DNA from: B16-G9 sp964400655
Lineage (GTDB): Bacteria; Bacteroidota; Bacteroidia; Bacteroidales; F082
DNA length: 20,036 nucleotides
Direction of reading: 5' to 3'
Assembly: GCA_964400655.1 (NCBI GenBank)
Contig: CAYNVN010000011.1
Span: 1 to 20,036 of the forward strand
The position numbers were made by a program, and so were the translations under genes. Positions 1-7,549 of this stretch are shown here, one piece after another. The first letter of the stretch is position 1. The number at the start of each line of letters is the position of its first letter. The notes beneath the pieces were generated by a model that was not told where the DNA came from, did not search any database, and worked only from the letters and a program-made list of their open reading frames with translations.

Positions 1-111
1 AAGGAAAAAGCCTGTTACGATTCCATTAAGAAACTTAAAGATAAAATGAAGCATCAAACCGATGCACTCAATAAAATCCTAAAAACCATACAAAATGAAG
101 AAAAAAAATAA
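1..111 (+). CDS. C-terminal end of an unidentified coiled-coil protein (partial)
   Basis: Frame 1 is open from the window edge to a TAA at 109-111 and encodes 36 residues, rich in Lys, Asp, Ile and Leu, ending NEEKK. The heptad-like spacing (IKKLKDKM, then LNKILKTI) suggests a short coiled coil. In Bacteroidota surface-protein operons such a tail is common at the end of tail-fibre/endosialidase-chaperone-type proteins, which would suit the neighbouring FISUMP and T9SS genes, but that is inference only. The stop lies inside the next gene: the two overlap by 17 bases (95-111), which points to translational coupling. The start and all functional domains are outside the window. Confidence 0.6.
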   Translation, partial: KEKACYDSIKKLKDKMKHQTDALNKILKTIQNEEKK

Positions 112-613
112 ACGTAAAAAATTACGGGCGCGGTTGCTGGCGATCGTTATTACCGGCCTGTTAACAACTTTTACTATTTACGGATCGGCGCAAACGCTTA
201 CTCCGCAGGCTGTTTGCACGGCTGGCGGCACACTGTCGGCCGGATCGGTTTACCTCGACTTTTCCATAGGTCAGGTTATCGACGAATCATTATCCGCCGG
301 AAACATATTGCTAACACAGGGATTCCAGCAGGGAATTCTGAACTTTACCGCCATAGGCAAAACACCCCTCAATGCCTCCGAACTGTCGGCATACCCGAAC
401 CCCGTAACCGGCCGGTTAATGCTTAAGAACAACTCGCAGGAAACAAATTACAAGTTTATCCTCAGTAACATGCAGGGAAAAATCCTGTTAAAGCAAAAGG
501 TAACTGCTCCCCTCTTCACGGTCAATACCGGAAATCTCAATCCCGGACTTTACCTCCTTTCCGTCTATTTTAACGATTATCAACCCTTTGTATATAAAAT
601 CATCAAACAATAA
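95..613 (+). CDS. Small secreted protein with T9SS type A C-terminal sorting domain
   Basis: 172 residues. A Lys/Arg-rich n-region (residues 1-12) and a hydrophobic stretch (about 14-30) ending GSAQ form a Sec signal peptide. Residues 35-80 (GGTLSAGSVYLDFSIGQV, then LTQGFQQG) are a short region often seen in front of T9SS tails. From about residue 98 the layout is that of the Por secretion/T9SS type A domain: YPNPV, then ILSNMQGK, then LNPGLYLLSVY, ending KIIKQ. Such domains direct transport across the outer membrane and anchoring to A-LPS (family knowledge). There is almost no passenger domain, so this is either a mini-cargo or a structural surface peptide. It overlaps the upstream gene by 17 bases and lies 20 bases before the FISUMP gene, so it is operonic. 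Confidence 0.85.
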   Translation: MKKKNKRKKLRARLLAIVITGLLTTFTIYGSAQTLTPQAVCTAGGTLSAGSVYLDFSIGQVIDESLSAGNILLTQGFQQGILNFTAIGKTPLNASELSAYPNPVTGRLMLKNNSQETNYKFILSNMQGKILLKQKVTAPLFTVNTGNLNPGLYLLSVYFNDYQPFVYKIIKQ

Positions 614-633
614 ACCTTTTAAACTTAATAACC

Positions 634-1689
634 ATGAAAAAGACAACTTTACTTTTTACCCTCTTTTTAACCGTTACCGTCCTAATGGCTCAGGTACCGC
701 AAAGCTTTAAATACCAAGCCGTAGCACGCGACGGAAACAATACGGTTTTAAAAAACAGCGATCTGGGACTGAAATTCGAGATACGCGAAGGCAGCCTTAA
801 CGGAACGGTTGTTTATTCCGAAACCTTTTCGGTTACCTCAAACAGCGCCGGCATCTTTTCCGTTAACATTGGCAATGGCAACCCAACCGGAGGCAACTTT
901 TCAAACATCAACTGGGGAGCCGACAATCACTATCTTAACGTTTCCATCGACGTAAACGGCGGCACCGCTTATGAAGACATGGGAACCACCCAATTGCTTT
1001 CGGTACCCTACTCGCTTTACACCGGTTCCATTTACGTAAAATACTCTAACGACACCTTGTACATTGGTGACCAGTACGTGATTATTTCGGGCGAAAACCC
1101 GCCCCCCGAAGGTACTGTAACCGACTACGACGGCAATGTTTACGAAACCGTTACCATCGGTTCACAAACATGGATGAAGCAAAACCTCCGCTCGCTGCAC
1201 TATGCCGACGGAACAGCCATCGGAAACGTTTGGGTTTACGATGACAACGAGAGCAATGCTGCCGTTTGGGGCCGTTTATACGACTGGGAAGCCGCCATGA
1301 AAGGTGCTTCATCGGGCAACGGAAACCCAAGCGGCGTACAGGGTGTATGTCCCAACGGATGGCATCTGCCAAGCCAGGCGGAGTTTAACGAACTGGTAAG
1401 CTATTTAGGCGGCGGTGCCGGATGGAAACTCAAAGATACCGGAAGCCAGTATTGGGAAACGCCAAACTCCAATACCAACGAAAGCGGTTTTTCGGCCATA
1501 GGTGCCGGCGACAAAGAGGCGGTTTCGGGTGTTTTCGAAAATATGAAAATAACCACCGAATTTTGGACCTCCACCGAAAACTCCGATACCAGAGCATACA
1601 ACCTTATCCTCTACCAAAATCAGGGTGGTGCACCCATGCACAACAATTTTAAAGAAAACGGCTTTTCGGTAAGATGTGTAAAAGACTGA
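634..1689 (+). CDS. Secreted FISUMP-domain protein
   Basis: 351 residues. Signal peptide 1-20 (cleavage likely before QVPQS). Residues 21-132 (SFKYQAVARDGNN, LGLKFEIREG, LLSVPYSLY) form the beta-rich N-terminal region common in Bacteroidota tail-fibre-like and FISUMP proteins. Residues about 163-350 are a FISUMP domain (Fibrobacter succinogenes major paralogous domain): YDGNVYETVTIGSQTWMKQNL, GVCPNGWHLPS, FWTSTE and the closing FSVRCVK. The fold is related to C-type-lectin/formylglycine-like modules. A carbohydrate- or surface-binding role is inferred; no enzymatic function is known to me. There is no T9SS tail or lipobox, so it may be periplasmic or exported by another signal. It sits 20 bases after the T9SS gene and 28 before the PD40 lipoprotein. 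Confidence 0.88.
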   Translation: MKKTTLLFTLFLTVTVLMAQVPQSFKYQAVARDGNNTVLKNSDLGLKFEIREGSLNGTVVYSETFSVTSNSAGIFSVNIGNGNPTGGNFSNINWGADNHYLNVSIDVNGGTAYEDMGTTQLLSVPYSLYTGSIYVKYSNDTLYIGDQYVIISGENPPPEGTVTDYDGNVYETVTIGSQTWMKQNLRSLHYADGTAIGNVWVYDDNESNAAVWGRLYDWEAAMKGASSGNGNPSGVQGVCPNGWHLPSQAEFNELVSYLGGGAGWKLKDTGSQYWETPNSNTNESGFSAIGAGDKEAVSGVFENMKITTEFWTSTENSDTRAYNLILYQNQGGAPMHNNFKENGFSVRCVKD

Positions 1690-1717
1690 TTCATATAAAA
1701 CCAAAAAAAATACTCCA

Positions 1718-2791
1718 ATGAAAACAAAACACTTTTTACTATTCATCCTGTTGACCGGGTTTATTTTAAACGGTTGCGACAAAGAAGAAACAGCCGCTCC
1801 CTCACCGGATCCGAACAACCAGCCCCAATTTGACCACAGTTTAATTATGTCGAGAGGCAGCGAAGGCAAAATTGTACTCACCAATCCTGTTGACGGCAAA
1901 GACCTTTTTGTTAGCGACCCCGTCCCTGCTCCTGCCGATGTAAAAAGCCTGAAGGCGGGATACATGTGTAAAAATGCCCTTTTTGTCAGCAAAACCTTTT
2001 TAAGAGATTATGTAACTTCTATTTATGTTTGTGATGCCAAAACGGGTGCCGATGCCAGAGCCATTACCGGAAACGACTTAAATGTGCAGGACATCAATGT
2101 GTCGCCGGCAGGGCCCAATGTTGTTTTTACCGGTAAGCCCAAAGATAATCCGGAATATAAATCACTTTACACCATTAACGAAGACGGCAGCGGGTTAACC
2201 CACATCAGCGAACATCTGGAAATCGTATCGGGCCCCAATGGAGGATCGTACCAGTTACAAACCATGGAATTTCCCGTTTTCTCACCCGACGGCTCAAAAA
2301 TAGCTGCCGACGCACTGGTAGTTTCCTATCCCCAACCCGATACCTTTTACGATTTTATCGTAATCATGAACAACGACGGTACCGATAAAGAGTCCATCTA
2401 TTCCGTGTTGGGTAAAAACATCCAGATAAAAGATTTGTGCTGGACACAAGACGGAAACTTCCTGTTGTTTGTGCAGATAGACAACGACGATGCCTTTCAC
2501 AGAAGGATAAAAGCACTCAACATCGGCAGCCGCACGGTAACCGACCTTACAAGCGCCTTAGAAATTGAGGGCGACCAGGTAAATGATATTTACACCTCTC
2601 CCAATTCGGACAAAATTGTATTTAACCTGCATCTGGGAGGCGGAAGCGACCTCTATATCGCCCAATACGAAACCCATGACGATGTGCTCACCATAAAAGG
2701 GTCACCCGTAAAACTTACCGACAAAGCAGTCAGTGGATATAAATACTACCTGCCCAGTTGGCAAAAATGGGATGAAAATATGTCGAAATAA
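1718..2791 (+). CDS. PD40/TolB-like beta-propeller lipoprotein
   Basis: 357 residues. A type II signal peptide ends in the lipobox ILNGC (Cys20), followed by an acidic and Pro-rich linker (DKEETAAPSPDP), so it is a lipoprotein, possibly surface exposed. Repeated WD40-like/PD40 blades can be read at about 128-138 (VSPAGPNVVFT), 188-197 (FSPDGSKIAA), 242-252 (WTQDGNFLLFV) and 292-303 (TSPNSDKIVFNL), with a closing PSW near 346. This matches the TolB-propeller superfamily used as protein-protein interaction scaffolds. No catalytic motif is visible. It belongs to the same (+) operon as the FISUMP protein, and a role in a shared envelope complex is inferred from position only. Confidence 0.8.
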   Translation: MKTKHFLLFILLTGFILNGCDKEETAAPSPDPNNQPQFDHSLIMSRGSEGKIVLTNPVDGKDLFVSDPVPAPADVKSLKAGYMCKNALFVSKTFLRDYVTSIYVCDAKTGADARAITGNDLNVQDINVSPAGPNVVFTGKPKDNPEYKSLYTINEDGSGLTHISEHLEIVSGPNGGSYQLQTMEFPVFSPDGSKIAADALVVSYPQPDTFYDFIVIMNNDGTDKESIYSVLGKNIQIKDLCWTQDGNFLLFVQIDNDDAFHRRIKALNIGSRTVTDLTSALEIEGDQVNDIYTSPNSDKIVFNLHLGGGSDLYIAQYETHDDVLTIKGSPVKLTDKAVSGYKYYLPSWQKWDENMSK

Positions 2792-2841
2792 ATCAAAAAC
2801 ATTACAAAAACATCAAATAATAACCTTTAAATCTTACCATT

Positions 2842-3567
2842 ATGAAAAATGCAAAATTATTAATCCTGTTTACGGCAATGCTATCGGCAATATTTATATC
2901 AGGATGCAAAAAGGATAACGATGATCCTCAACCCGGTCAAAATGCTCAAGAATATCATCTTAAAAAGGTAACCATTCCCGATGCCATGGCACAATCAAAC
3001 GATCCGGGGGCACAAATGGCTGTTGCCTATATCGATATGGTTAACGGCATGGCAAGTTACTCTTCCATGATGACTCCTCCCGGAAAGTCATCAAAAATGA
3101 ACTTTAAAGATGACGGCGAAACCTATACATGGGAGGTGGATGATGTTTCGGGAACCTATACCGTAACGCTGAAAATCCGGAAAACGGATTATAAAACTTT
3201 TTGGGAAATGTATATAACCGGAACACTGGACGGCCATCAGCTGACCAACTTTAAATACATTGAAGCCATTCAGTTAAACGACGGTTCGGGAAGCACTTTT
3301 ATTATTTATGATTTGGATACCGGCCAATGGTATATGGATATTACATGGACCGATGACGGTAACGGCAACTTCGACCTTACATTTACCGTGTTTGAAGAGA
3401 TGAAACTATATATTTCGGTAAGCAGCGACGGTTCCGGATGGCTTGAATACAGCGAGTGGATTATGAGTGCATACCAGGTAACCTATAAAGCCAGCTGGGA
3501 AGCATCGGGTCACGGCCAATGGTGGCAATACGACAACGGGGTTCCAACCGATCAGGGAACATGGTAA
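2842..3567 (+). CDS. Lipoprotein of unknown function
   Basis: 241 residues; I do not recognise a family. The signal peptide ends in the lipobox FISGC (Cys22), then a charged linker (KKDNDDPQPGQ). The mature part is rich in Thr, Ser, Asp, Trp and Tyr, with many alternating strands (for example YTWEVDDVSGTYTVTLKIRK and WYMDITWTDDGNGNFDLTF), suggesting an all-beta fold of the lipocalin or jelly-roll kind (inference). The C-terminus is aromatic (GQWWQYDNG). It is the last gene of the 95-3567 run, 50 bases after the previous stop, and is followed within 20 bases by a strong stem-loop terminator. Confidence 0.8.
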   Translation: MKNAKLLILFTAMLSAIFISGCKKDNDDPQPGQNAQEYHLKKVTIPDAMAQSNDPGAQMAVAYIDMVNGMASYSSMMTPPGKSSKMNFKDDGETYTWEVDDVSGTYTVTLKIRKTDYKTFWEMYITGTLDGHQLTNFKYIEAIQLNDGSGSTFIIYDLDTGQWYMDITWTDDGNGNFDLTFTVFEEMKLYISVSSDGSGWLEYSEWIMSAYQVTYKASWEASGHGQWWQYDNGVPTDQGTW

Positions 3568-3587
3568 CACCCATATTTGAGGCATAT

Positions 3588-3624
3588 AAAAAAAAGACGG
3601 GCAACCAATCCCGTCTTTTTTTTT
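3588..3624. terminator. Bidirectional intrinsic terminator between convergent genes
   Basis: A run of 8 A (3588-3595), stem GACGGG (3596-3601), 8-base loop, CCCGTC (3610-3615) and a run of 9 T (3616-3624). Read on either strand it gives a GC stem followed by a U tract, so it can end both the (+) surface-protein operon and the (-) lipoprotein gene at 3633. Confidence 0.9.
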
Positions 3625-3632
3625 AATAATTA

Positions 3633-4622
3633 CTATTCAGTTTTACTTTGAGTCAGCTTACCCGTAACATAATGATACTTTAACGAACCGAACCTGTCGA
3701 TAAAACGGGTATAAACGCGGTAGTACCGGTTTTCCGTTTCTTTAACTTCAACATTAAAAGTAACCGAGTAACCCTTATCAAGAGCCTTTTTGTCAACGGT
3801 TTCCCATTCGCCGCTGCCCCTTACCTGTAAAACAACAAACCTGTTGTTGTCGTTCAAAACCAGCGGAGCGGTTTTAACCGTCATTTGCAGATTATTATCG
3901 TTAAAGCGGTAATCGACATCCAGCACAGGGCCTCTTGCTTTTTCGGGAAAACCGGCAATGGCCGCCCCGTTAATTTCAAGCGCTTCAAACCAAACGGCAC
4001 CACCCTTTACCCCCTCCGCACCGGAGTCGCAAAACAACGACACAAGTCCTTTTACCAAACCGGGATCCGTATTAACCGACAATTCGCCCAATTCAATATC
4101 CGAAGCTTCATTTCTTACCCTCAGCAAAAGGTGTAAACGGCCGTTTTCCGTCGGGGTTCCTTCAACATCAAATATCATTTTCTCACCCGGCACCAGCGCT
4201 TTTTTTAACATCACCGATTTTTCGGCCAGCATCAGTTTTCCATCCGATGAAACTCCTGCAAAAAGCGCCTTTTCAAAATTTATCGTATCCTCATCTTTTT
4301 CAGGCAGTCCCAAAACAATTCCCATTTTGGTTCCGGCCCGAAGGTTTTCATTTACAAAACCTCCTTCAAACGATATTTCAAATCCCTCCGTCGGATATGA
4401 AACAGCACGCGTTAACATAACCACCCCCCTGTTACGGCCCGGTTTAACACAAACCAGCCTGCCCGAGTCAAGTTTCCATGCCGTTTCGGGTACCGACAAA
4501 AACTGCGGCCCTGCCCAATAACGCTCAATGCCTGATGGCCATAGGTTTTCCATGGTTTTGGGTTTCTGCAAACAGGAAACAAACAAAGCCACAATCATCA
4601 GGGTATAAAAAATCTTTTTCAT
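3633..4622 (-). CDS. Lipoprotein resembling the N-terminal module of PhoD-type phosphatases
   Basis: 329 residues. The signal peptide ends in the lipobox FVSC (Cys17). The mature protein begins with a motif I associate with the N-terminal accessory region of large alkaline phosphatase D-like proteins: IERYWAGPQF, then a W-K-L-x-S-G-R-L-V-C element, then VVMLTRAVS. Later come VSLFCDSG, VWFEALEING, ARGPVLDVDYRFND and YYRVYTRF. No metallophosphatase motifs (GDxxD, GNHE or GHDH-like) are present, and the gene stops just before a terminator, so the catalytic domain is absent rather than frameshifted. Two beta-sandwich domains (lectin-like then Fn3-like) are inferred. The family link is from memory and should be treated as moderate. 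The gene is transcribed away from the glycosylasparaginase gene, probably from the promoter at 4802-4833. Confidence 0.7.
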   Translation of the reverse strand: MKKIFYTLMIVALFVSCLQKPKTMENLWPSGIERYWAGPQFLSVPETAWKLDSGRLVCVKPGRNRGVVMLTRAVSYPTEGFEISFEGGFVNENLRAGTKMGIVLGLPEKDEDTINFEKALFAGVSSDGKLMLAEKSVMLKKALVPGEKMIFDVEGTPTENGRLHLLLRVRNEASDIELGELSVNTDPGLVKGLVSLFCDSGAEGVKGGAVWFEALEINGAAIAGFPEKARGPVLDVDYRFNDNNLQMTVKTAPLVLNDNNRFVVLQVRGSGEWETVDKKALDKGYSVTFNVEVKETENRYYRVYTRFIDRFGSLKYHYVTGKLTQSKTE

Positions 4623-4640
4623 AAATCTGATAAAAATAAT

Positions 4641-4784
4641 TTACCAATAACCGGTAAAGAAAATTTGTTGCATATTATGCCCCTTGGCCGGGGATAACAA
4701 AATCCGCTTCTTTAACTCATCTTCAGTTTCATTAACAGCAGTAAAAATATCAGCAGGCAGGTTTAAAATGGTTTGAGTATTCAT
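4641..4784 (-). pseudogene. Truncated UPF0175-like small ORF (47 codons)
   Basis: An ORF of 47 residues beginning ATG at 4784 and ending TAA at 4641-4643. The first 30 residues (MNTQTILNLPADIFTAVN, then ETEDELKKRILL) look like the start of UPF0175-family proteins, small antitoxin-like proteins of about 75-90 residues. In that family the next segment is a helix-turn-helix of the kind GKAAELAG. Here the similarity ends abruptly and the last 17 residues (SPAKGHNMQQIFFTGYW) are unrelated. It starts 18 bases downstream of a well-formed promoter and ends 18 bases before the lipoprotein gene. It is either a decayed remnant or a short leader ORF. The family assignment is based on recall of the N-terminal consensus. 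Confidence 0.5.
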
Positions 4785-4801
4785 TTCAAAACGAATTTAT
4801 A

Positions 4802-4833
4802 CAAAGTTAAATATTAGCAATCGAGACTGCAAA
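4802..4833 (-). promoter_or_regulatory. Sigma-ABfr-type promoter (-33 and -7)
   Basis: On the minus strand TTTG (4833-4830), a 20-base spacer, then TAACTTTG (4809-4802). This is the best complete match to the Bacteroidota TTTG/TAnnTTTG promoter in the window. It lies just past the glycosylasparaginase stop and would drive the 47-codon ORF and the lipoprotein gene at 3633-4622. Confidence 0.65.
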
Positions 4834-4844
4834 AACCTTAACTT

Positions 4845-5831
4845 CTATTTATAATACGACTTAGCATCCAACAGTCTGTTTTCACCGCCCTGATACAAAG
4901 CATAGTTGAAACCCGGCTGAAGGCTGTATCCGCCGGTTTCACCGTTTTTATTAACGGCAATGTACCCTACCTGAAATTTTCTGTTTTCGGGAAGTTTACG
5001 AACAATACGCATTACTGCTGCTTCGCAGGCCTGCTGCGGCGACATACCGTTTCGCATAAACTCCACCACCAAAAAGGTACCCAGCGTTTTCAGCACCAGC
5101 TCACCCATGCCGGTAGCGGTGGCAGCGCCCACTTCGTTATCAACATACAGACCGGCACCTATTATAGGGGAGTCTCCTACCCTGCCGTGCATTTTAAAAG
5201 CCATGCCGCTGGTGGTGCAGGCTCCGGCAACGTCGCCCTCTTTATCCACGGCCAGCAGGCCGATGGTATCGTGATATTTATTGGGTTCATTTTCCCAGTT
5301 GATAACCGGGTCGTACTTTGCCTCTTTCAGCCACTCTTTCCACAATTTTTCGGCACCGGGGGTGAGCAGATTTTGTTTTTCGAACCCCTGTTCAAGGGCA
5401 AACTGCAATGCCCCGTCGCCTACCAGCAGTTCGTGCGGGGTATCTTCCATAACTTTACGTGCCACCGAAACGGGATGTACAATATGCTCCAAACAGGCCA
5501 CCGACCCGGCATTGCCGTCAGGAGCCATAATGCAGGCATCAAGAGTAACATGACCATCGCGGTCGGGCAGTCCGCCAAGACCCACACTGCGGTTATTCGG
5601 GTCGGCTTCAGGAACCCAAACTCCCTGCTCAACGGCATCCAGCACGCTGCCTCCCTTATCCAGCACATTCATGGCCGCCTCATTAGCAGCAATCCCGTGA
5701 TTCCATGTTGAAATTATCAACGGCAGCTCTTTTTTAACCCCTCCACCGTTTATTGAACGTACCGACTTTGGCAACAGCCCTATAAGTCCCGCTGCCGATG
5801 CAGCACCAATAAACTTTCTTCTGTTTAACAT
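4845..5831 (-). CDS. N4-(beta-N-acetylglucosaminyl)-L-asparaginase (glycosylasparaginase)
   Basis: 328 residues, Ntn-hydrolase family. It cleaves the GlcNAc-Asn bond left after glycoprotein proteolysis, giving aspartate and GlcNAc-amine. Residues 1-30 (RRKFIGA, hydrophobic stretch) form a Tat-like signal peptide, so periplasmic action is expected. The autoproteolysis site is visible as HDTIGLLA, with Asp188-Thr189; Thr189 becomes the nucleophile. Other family positions are present: Trp43 (STWNHG), GACTTSGM (202-210), GRVGDSP with Arg217 and Asp220, and TATGMGE with Thr240-Gly241. Length fits the bacterial enzyme of Elizabethkingia type. It is 127 bases downstream of the FucP-family transporter on the same strand, and I see no clear promoter in that gap, so the two are probably cotranscribed. 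Confidence 0.93.
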   Translation of the reverse strand: MLNRRKFIGAASAAGLIGLLPKSVRSINGGGVKKELPLIISTWNHGIAANEAAMNVLDKGGSVLDAVEQGVWVPEADPNNRSVGLGGLPDRDGHVTLDACIMAPDGNAGSVACLEHIVHPVSVARKVMEDTPHELLVGDGALQFALEQGFEKQNLLTPGAEKLWKEWLKEAKYDPVINWENEPNKYHDTIGLLAVDKEGDVAGACTTSGMAFKMHGRVGDSPIIGAGLYVDNEVGAATATGMGELVLKTLGTFLVVEFMRNGMSPQQACEAAVMRIVRKLPENRKFQVGYIAVNKNGETGGYSLQPGFNYALYQGGENRLLDAKSYYK

Positions 5832-5958
5832 AAACCTGTTTTTTAATGGTTTTTCCGGACAATAAATATTTCGGTTCCTAATCCCACGGCAAAAACAAAC
5901 AACCTCTCACATTAAAACACAAAACATAATTGTCTGCTTAATATTTTTTATTGATGTT

Positions 5959-7323
5959 CTATCTCTTATATTGTTTATACCCGTTAATACCGTAAAAGGC
6001 AAGATAAAGGTAGCTAAAAAGCGGCACGACCAATGAAAAGTGAACCCCTGCACTGTCGGCCACAGCCCCCATAATTACCGGCAAAACCGCTCCGCCTAAA
6101 ATCATCATAACCAGTAACGACGACCCCTGACTGGTATGTTTTCCCAGTCCTGCAATGGCAAGGGTAAAAATGTTTGACCACATAATGGAATTGAACAAGC
6201 CGATACCTATCACACTCCACATGGCCAAGGTTCCGGTGTTGGTTAAAGCCACCGTAAGCAAACCGAGATTAACCAACGCAAAAATAAACAGCGTACGATG
6301 GGGCAGCGATTTTCCCAGCATAAAAGCCGCAAGGTTCAGAACAAGGAAAACAGCATAAACAGATGCCGTACCAAAATCGTTGGTAAAACCGATTATCAAA
6401 AATGACAACAGGGCAATCCCTGTCATATAAACATGTTTCAGCCATTTGTTTTTTATCTCACTCAACGATACGGCCCCGAGAAAACGGCCAATCATTTGTC
6501 CGCCCCAATAAAAGGCAACCAGCTTACTGGCCTCTAATTCCGACAGACCTCCTATCTCGGGCAGGCCCAGATAACTGATCATCATACTGCCAATGCTCAC
6601 TTCACCTCCCACATACATAAAGATGGCTCCCATTCCGAAAACAAGCTGCCGGTATTTTAAAGCTCCAAATCCGGTTTTTTCATCCTCTTGTTGTGTAAAC
6701 ACGGGCAGAGGCGTTTTAAAAATATAAACCGCCATCAACAAAAATACCGCACTGAAAATAAGATACGGAATCTTTACCGCATCCGATCCGGCACTATCTT
6801 TAAAAAAGGTGAAAATCAAATAACCACCTATCACGGGCCCGATGGTGGTTCCCAACGAATTGAAACCCTGTGCAAGATTCAGGCGCGAAGAAGCCGACTT
6901 TTCAGGACCCAGGATAGCCACATAAGGATTGGCGGCAATTTGCAACAATGTAAAACCAAGCCCCATTACAAAAAGTGCCGACAGAAAAAATCCGTACATA
7001 TGGAACTGTGCAGCCGGATAAAAAAGCAGTGCTCCGAGGGCGGAAATAATAAGGCCGATGATAATCCCCTTTTTATAACCCATTTTGTTGATGGGATCGC
7101 CTTTGGTAAACGAAATGATAAAGTAGATAAGCGAACCCGCAAAATAGGCGGTAAAAAACGCAAACTGTACCAACATGGCTTTGGTATGGTTCAACTCAAA
7201 AGCCCCTTTTAAATAAGGGATTAAAATATCATTCAGCACCGTCATAAAACCCCACATGAAAAACAGGAAAGTAAGGCTGATAAACGCAGATGTGTAGCGT
7301 TTGGGAGAAGAAACATTTTCCAT
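5959..7323 (-). CDS. FucP-family MFS sugar permease
   Basis: 454 residues with about 12 membrane segments. Family motifs of the fucose/glucose-galactose/GlcNAc permease group are clear: FFMWGFMTVLNDILIPYLK (21-39), QFAFFTAYFAGSL (53-65), QIAANPYVAILGP (128-140) and SRLNLAQGFNSLGTTIGP (146-163). These transporters carry monosaccharides in symport with H+ or Na+ across the inner membrane. The substrate cannot be read from sequence; the downstream glycosylasparaginase makes an amino sugar such as GlcNAc plausible (NagP belongs to this family), which is inference. The start chosen at 7323 gives a short cytoplasmic N-tail before TM1. A TAATTTTG box at 7419-7426 (-) could be its -7 element, with a leader of about 90 bases. 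Confidence 0.9.
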   Translation of the reverse strand: MENVSSPKRYTSAFISLTFLFFMWGFMTVLNDILIPYLKGAFELNHTKAMLVQFAFFTAYFAGSLIYFIISFTKGDPINKMGYKKGIIIGLIISALGALLFYPAAQFHMYGFFLSALFVMGLGFTLLQIAANPYVAILGPEKSASSRLNLAQGFNSLGTTIGPVIGGYLIFTFFKDSAGSDAVKIPYLIFSAVFLLMAVYIFKTPLPVFTQQEDEKTGFGALKYRQLVFGMGAIFMYVGGEVSIGSMMISYLGLPEIGGLSELEASKLVAFYWGGQMIGRFLGAVSLSEIKNKWLKHVYMTGIALLSFLIIGFTNDFGTASVYAVFLVLNLAAFMLGKSLPHRTLFIFALVNLGLLTVALTNTGTLAMWSVIGIGLFNSIMWSNIFTLAIAGLGKHTSQGSSLLVMMILGGAVLPVIMGAVADSAGVHFSLVVPLFSYLYLAFYGINGYKQYKR

Positions 7324-7418
7324 TTAATTCAATATTCTGATAAATATTAACAATTATTCTTTCGGTGTAAAAGTAATTCTTCCTGAATCAAATCCAAAAC
7401 ATAAACCACATTGCTTTT

Positions 7419-7426
7419 CAAAATTA
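7419..7426 (-). promoter_or_regulatory. Candidate -7 box for the FucP-family permease
   Basis: Minus-strand TAATTTTG fits TAnnTTTG. No TTTG lies at the normal distance upstream, so the call is weak. The stretch 7324-7549 has no other gene that I can support. Confidence 0.35.
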
Positions 7427-7549
7427 TTACCACAGCCAAATAAAGCGGGTACTTTTTTTATTCTTTAATGTTTTAAGATTTTTACCAACCTGAGAACCGG
7501 TTAGAGCTAATTATGAACCATCAACGCTGTTTTCGGGGCAGTCATCCGG

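Noticed and set aside
1405..1992. Long minus-strand ORF of 195 codons antisense to the FISUMP and PD40 genes
   Set aside because: It lies across two well-supported genes and their gap, has no recognisable domain and no promoter box; it reflects codon composition of the real genes.
3958..4521. Plus-strand ORF of 187 codons antisense to the PhoD-module lipoprotein gene
   Set aside because: The product is Ser/Pro-rich low-complexity sequence without motifs, and the opposite strand has a signal peptide, lipobox and terminator in the right places.
5187..5711. Plus-strand ORF of 174 codons antisense to the glycosylasparaginase gene
   Set aside because: The minus strand carries a complete enzyme with catalytic Thr and binding residues.
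7378..7415. Seven-codon leader peptide (ATG TGG TTT ATG ...) between the candidate promoter and the FucP-family permease gene
   Set aside because: Too short to support; no attenuator hairpin follows and the promoter itself is uncertain.
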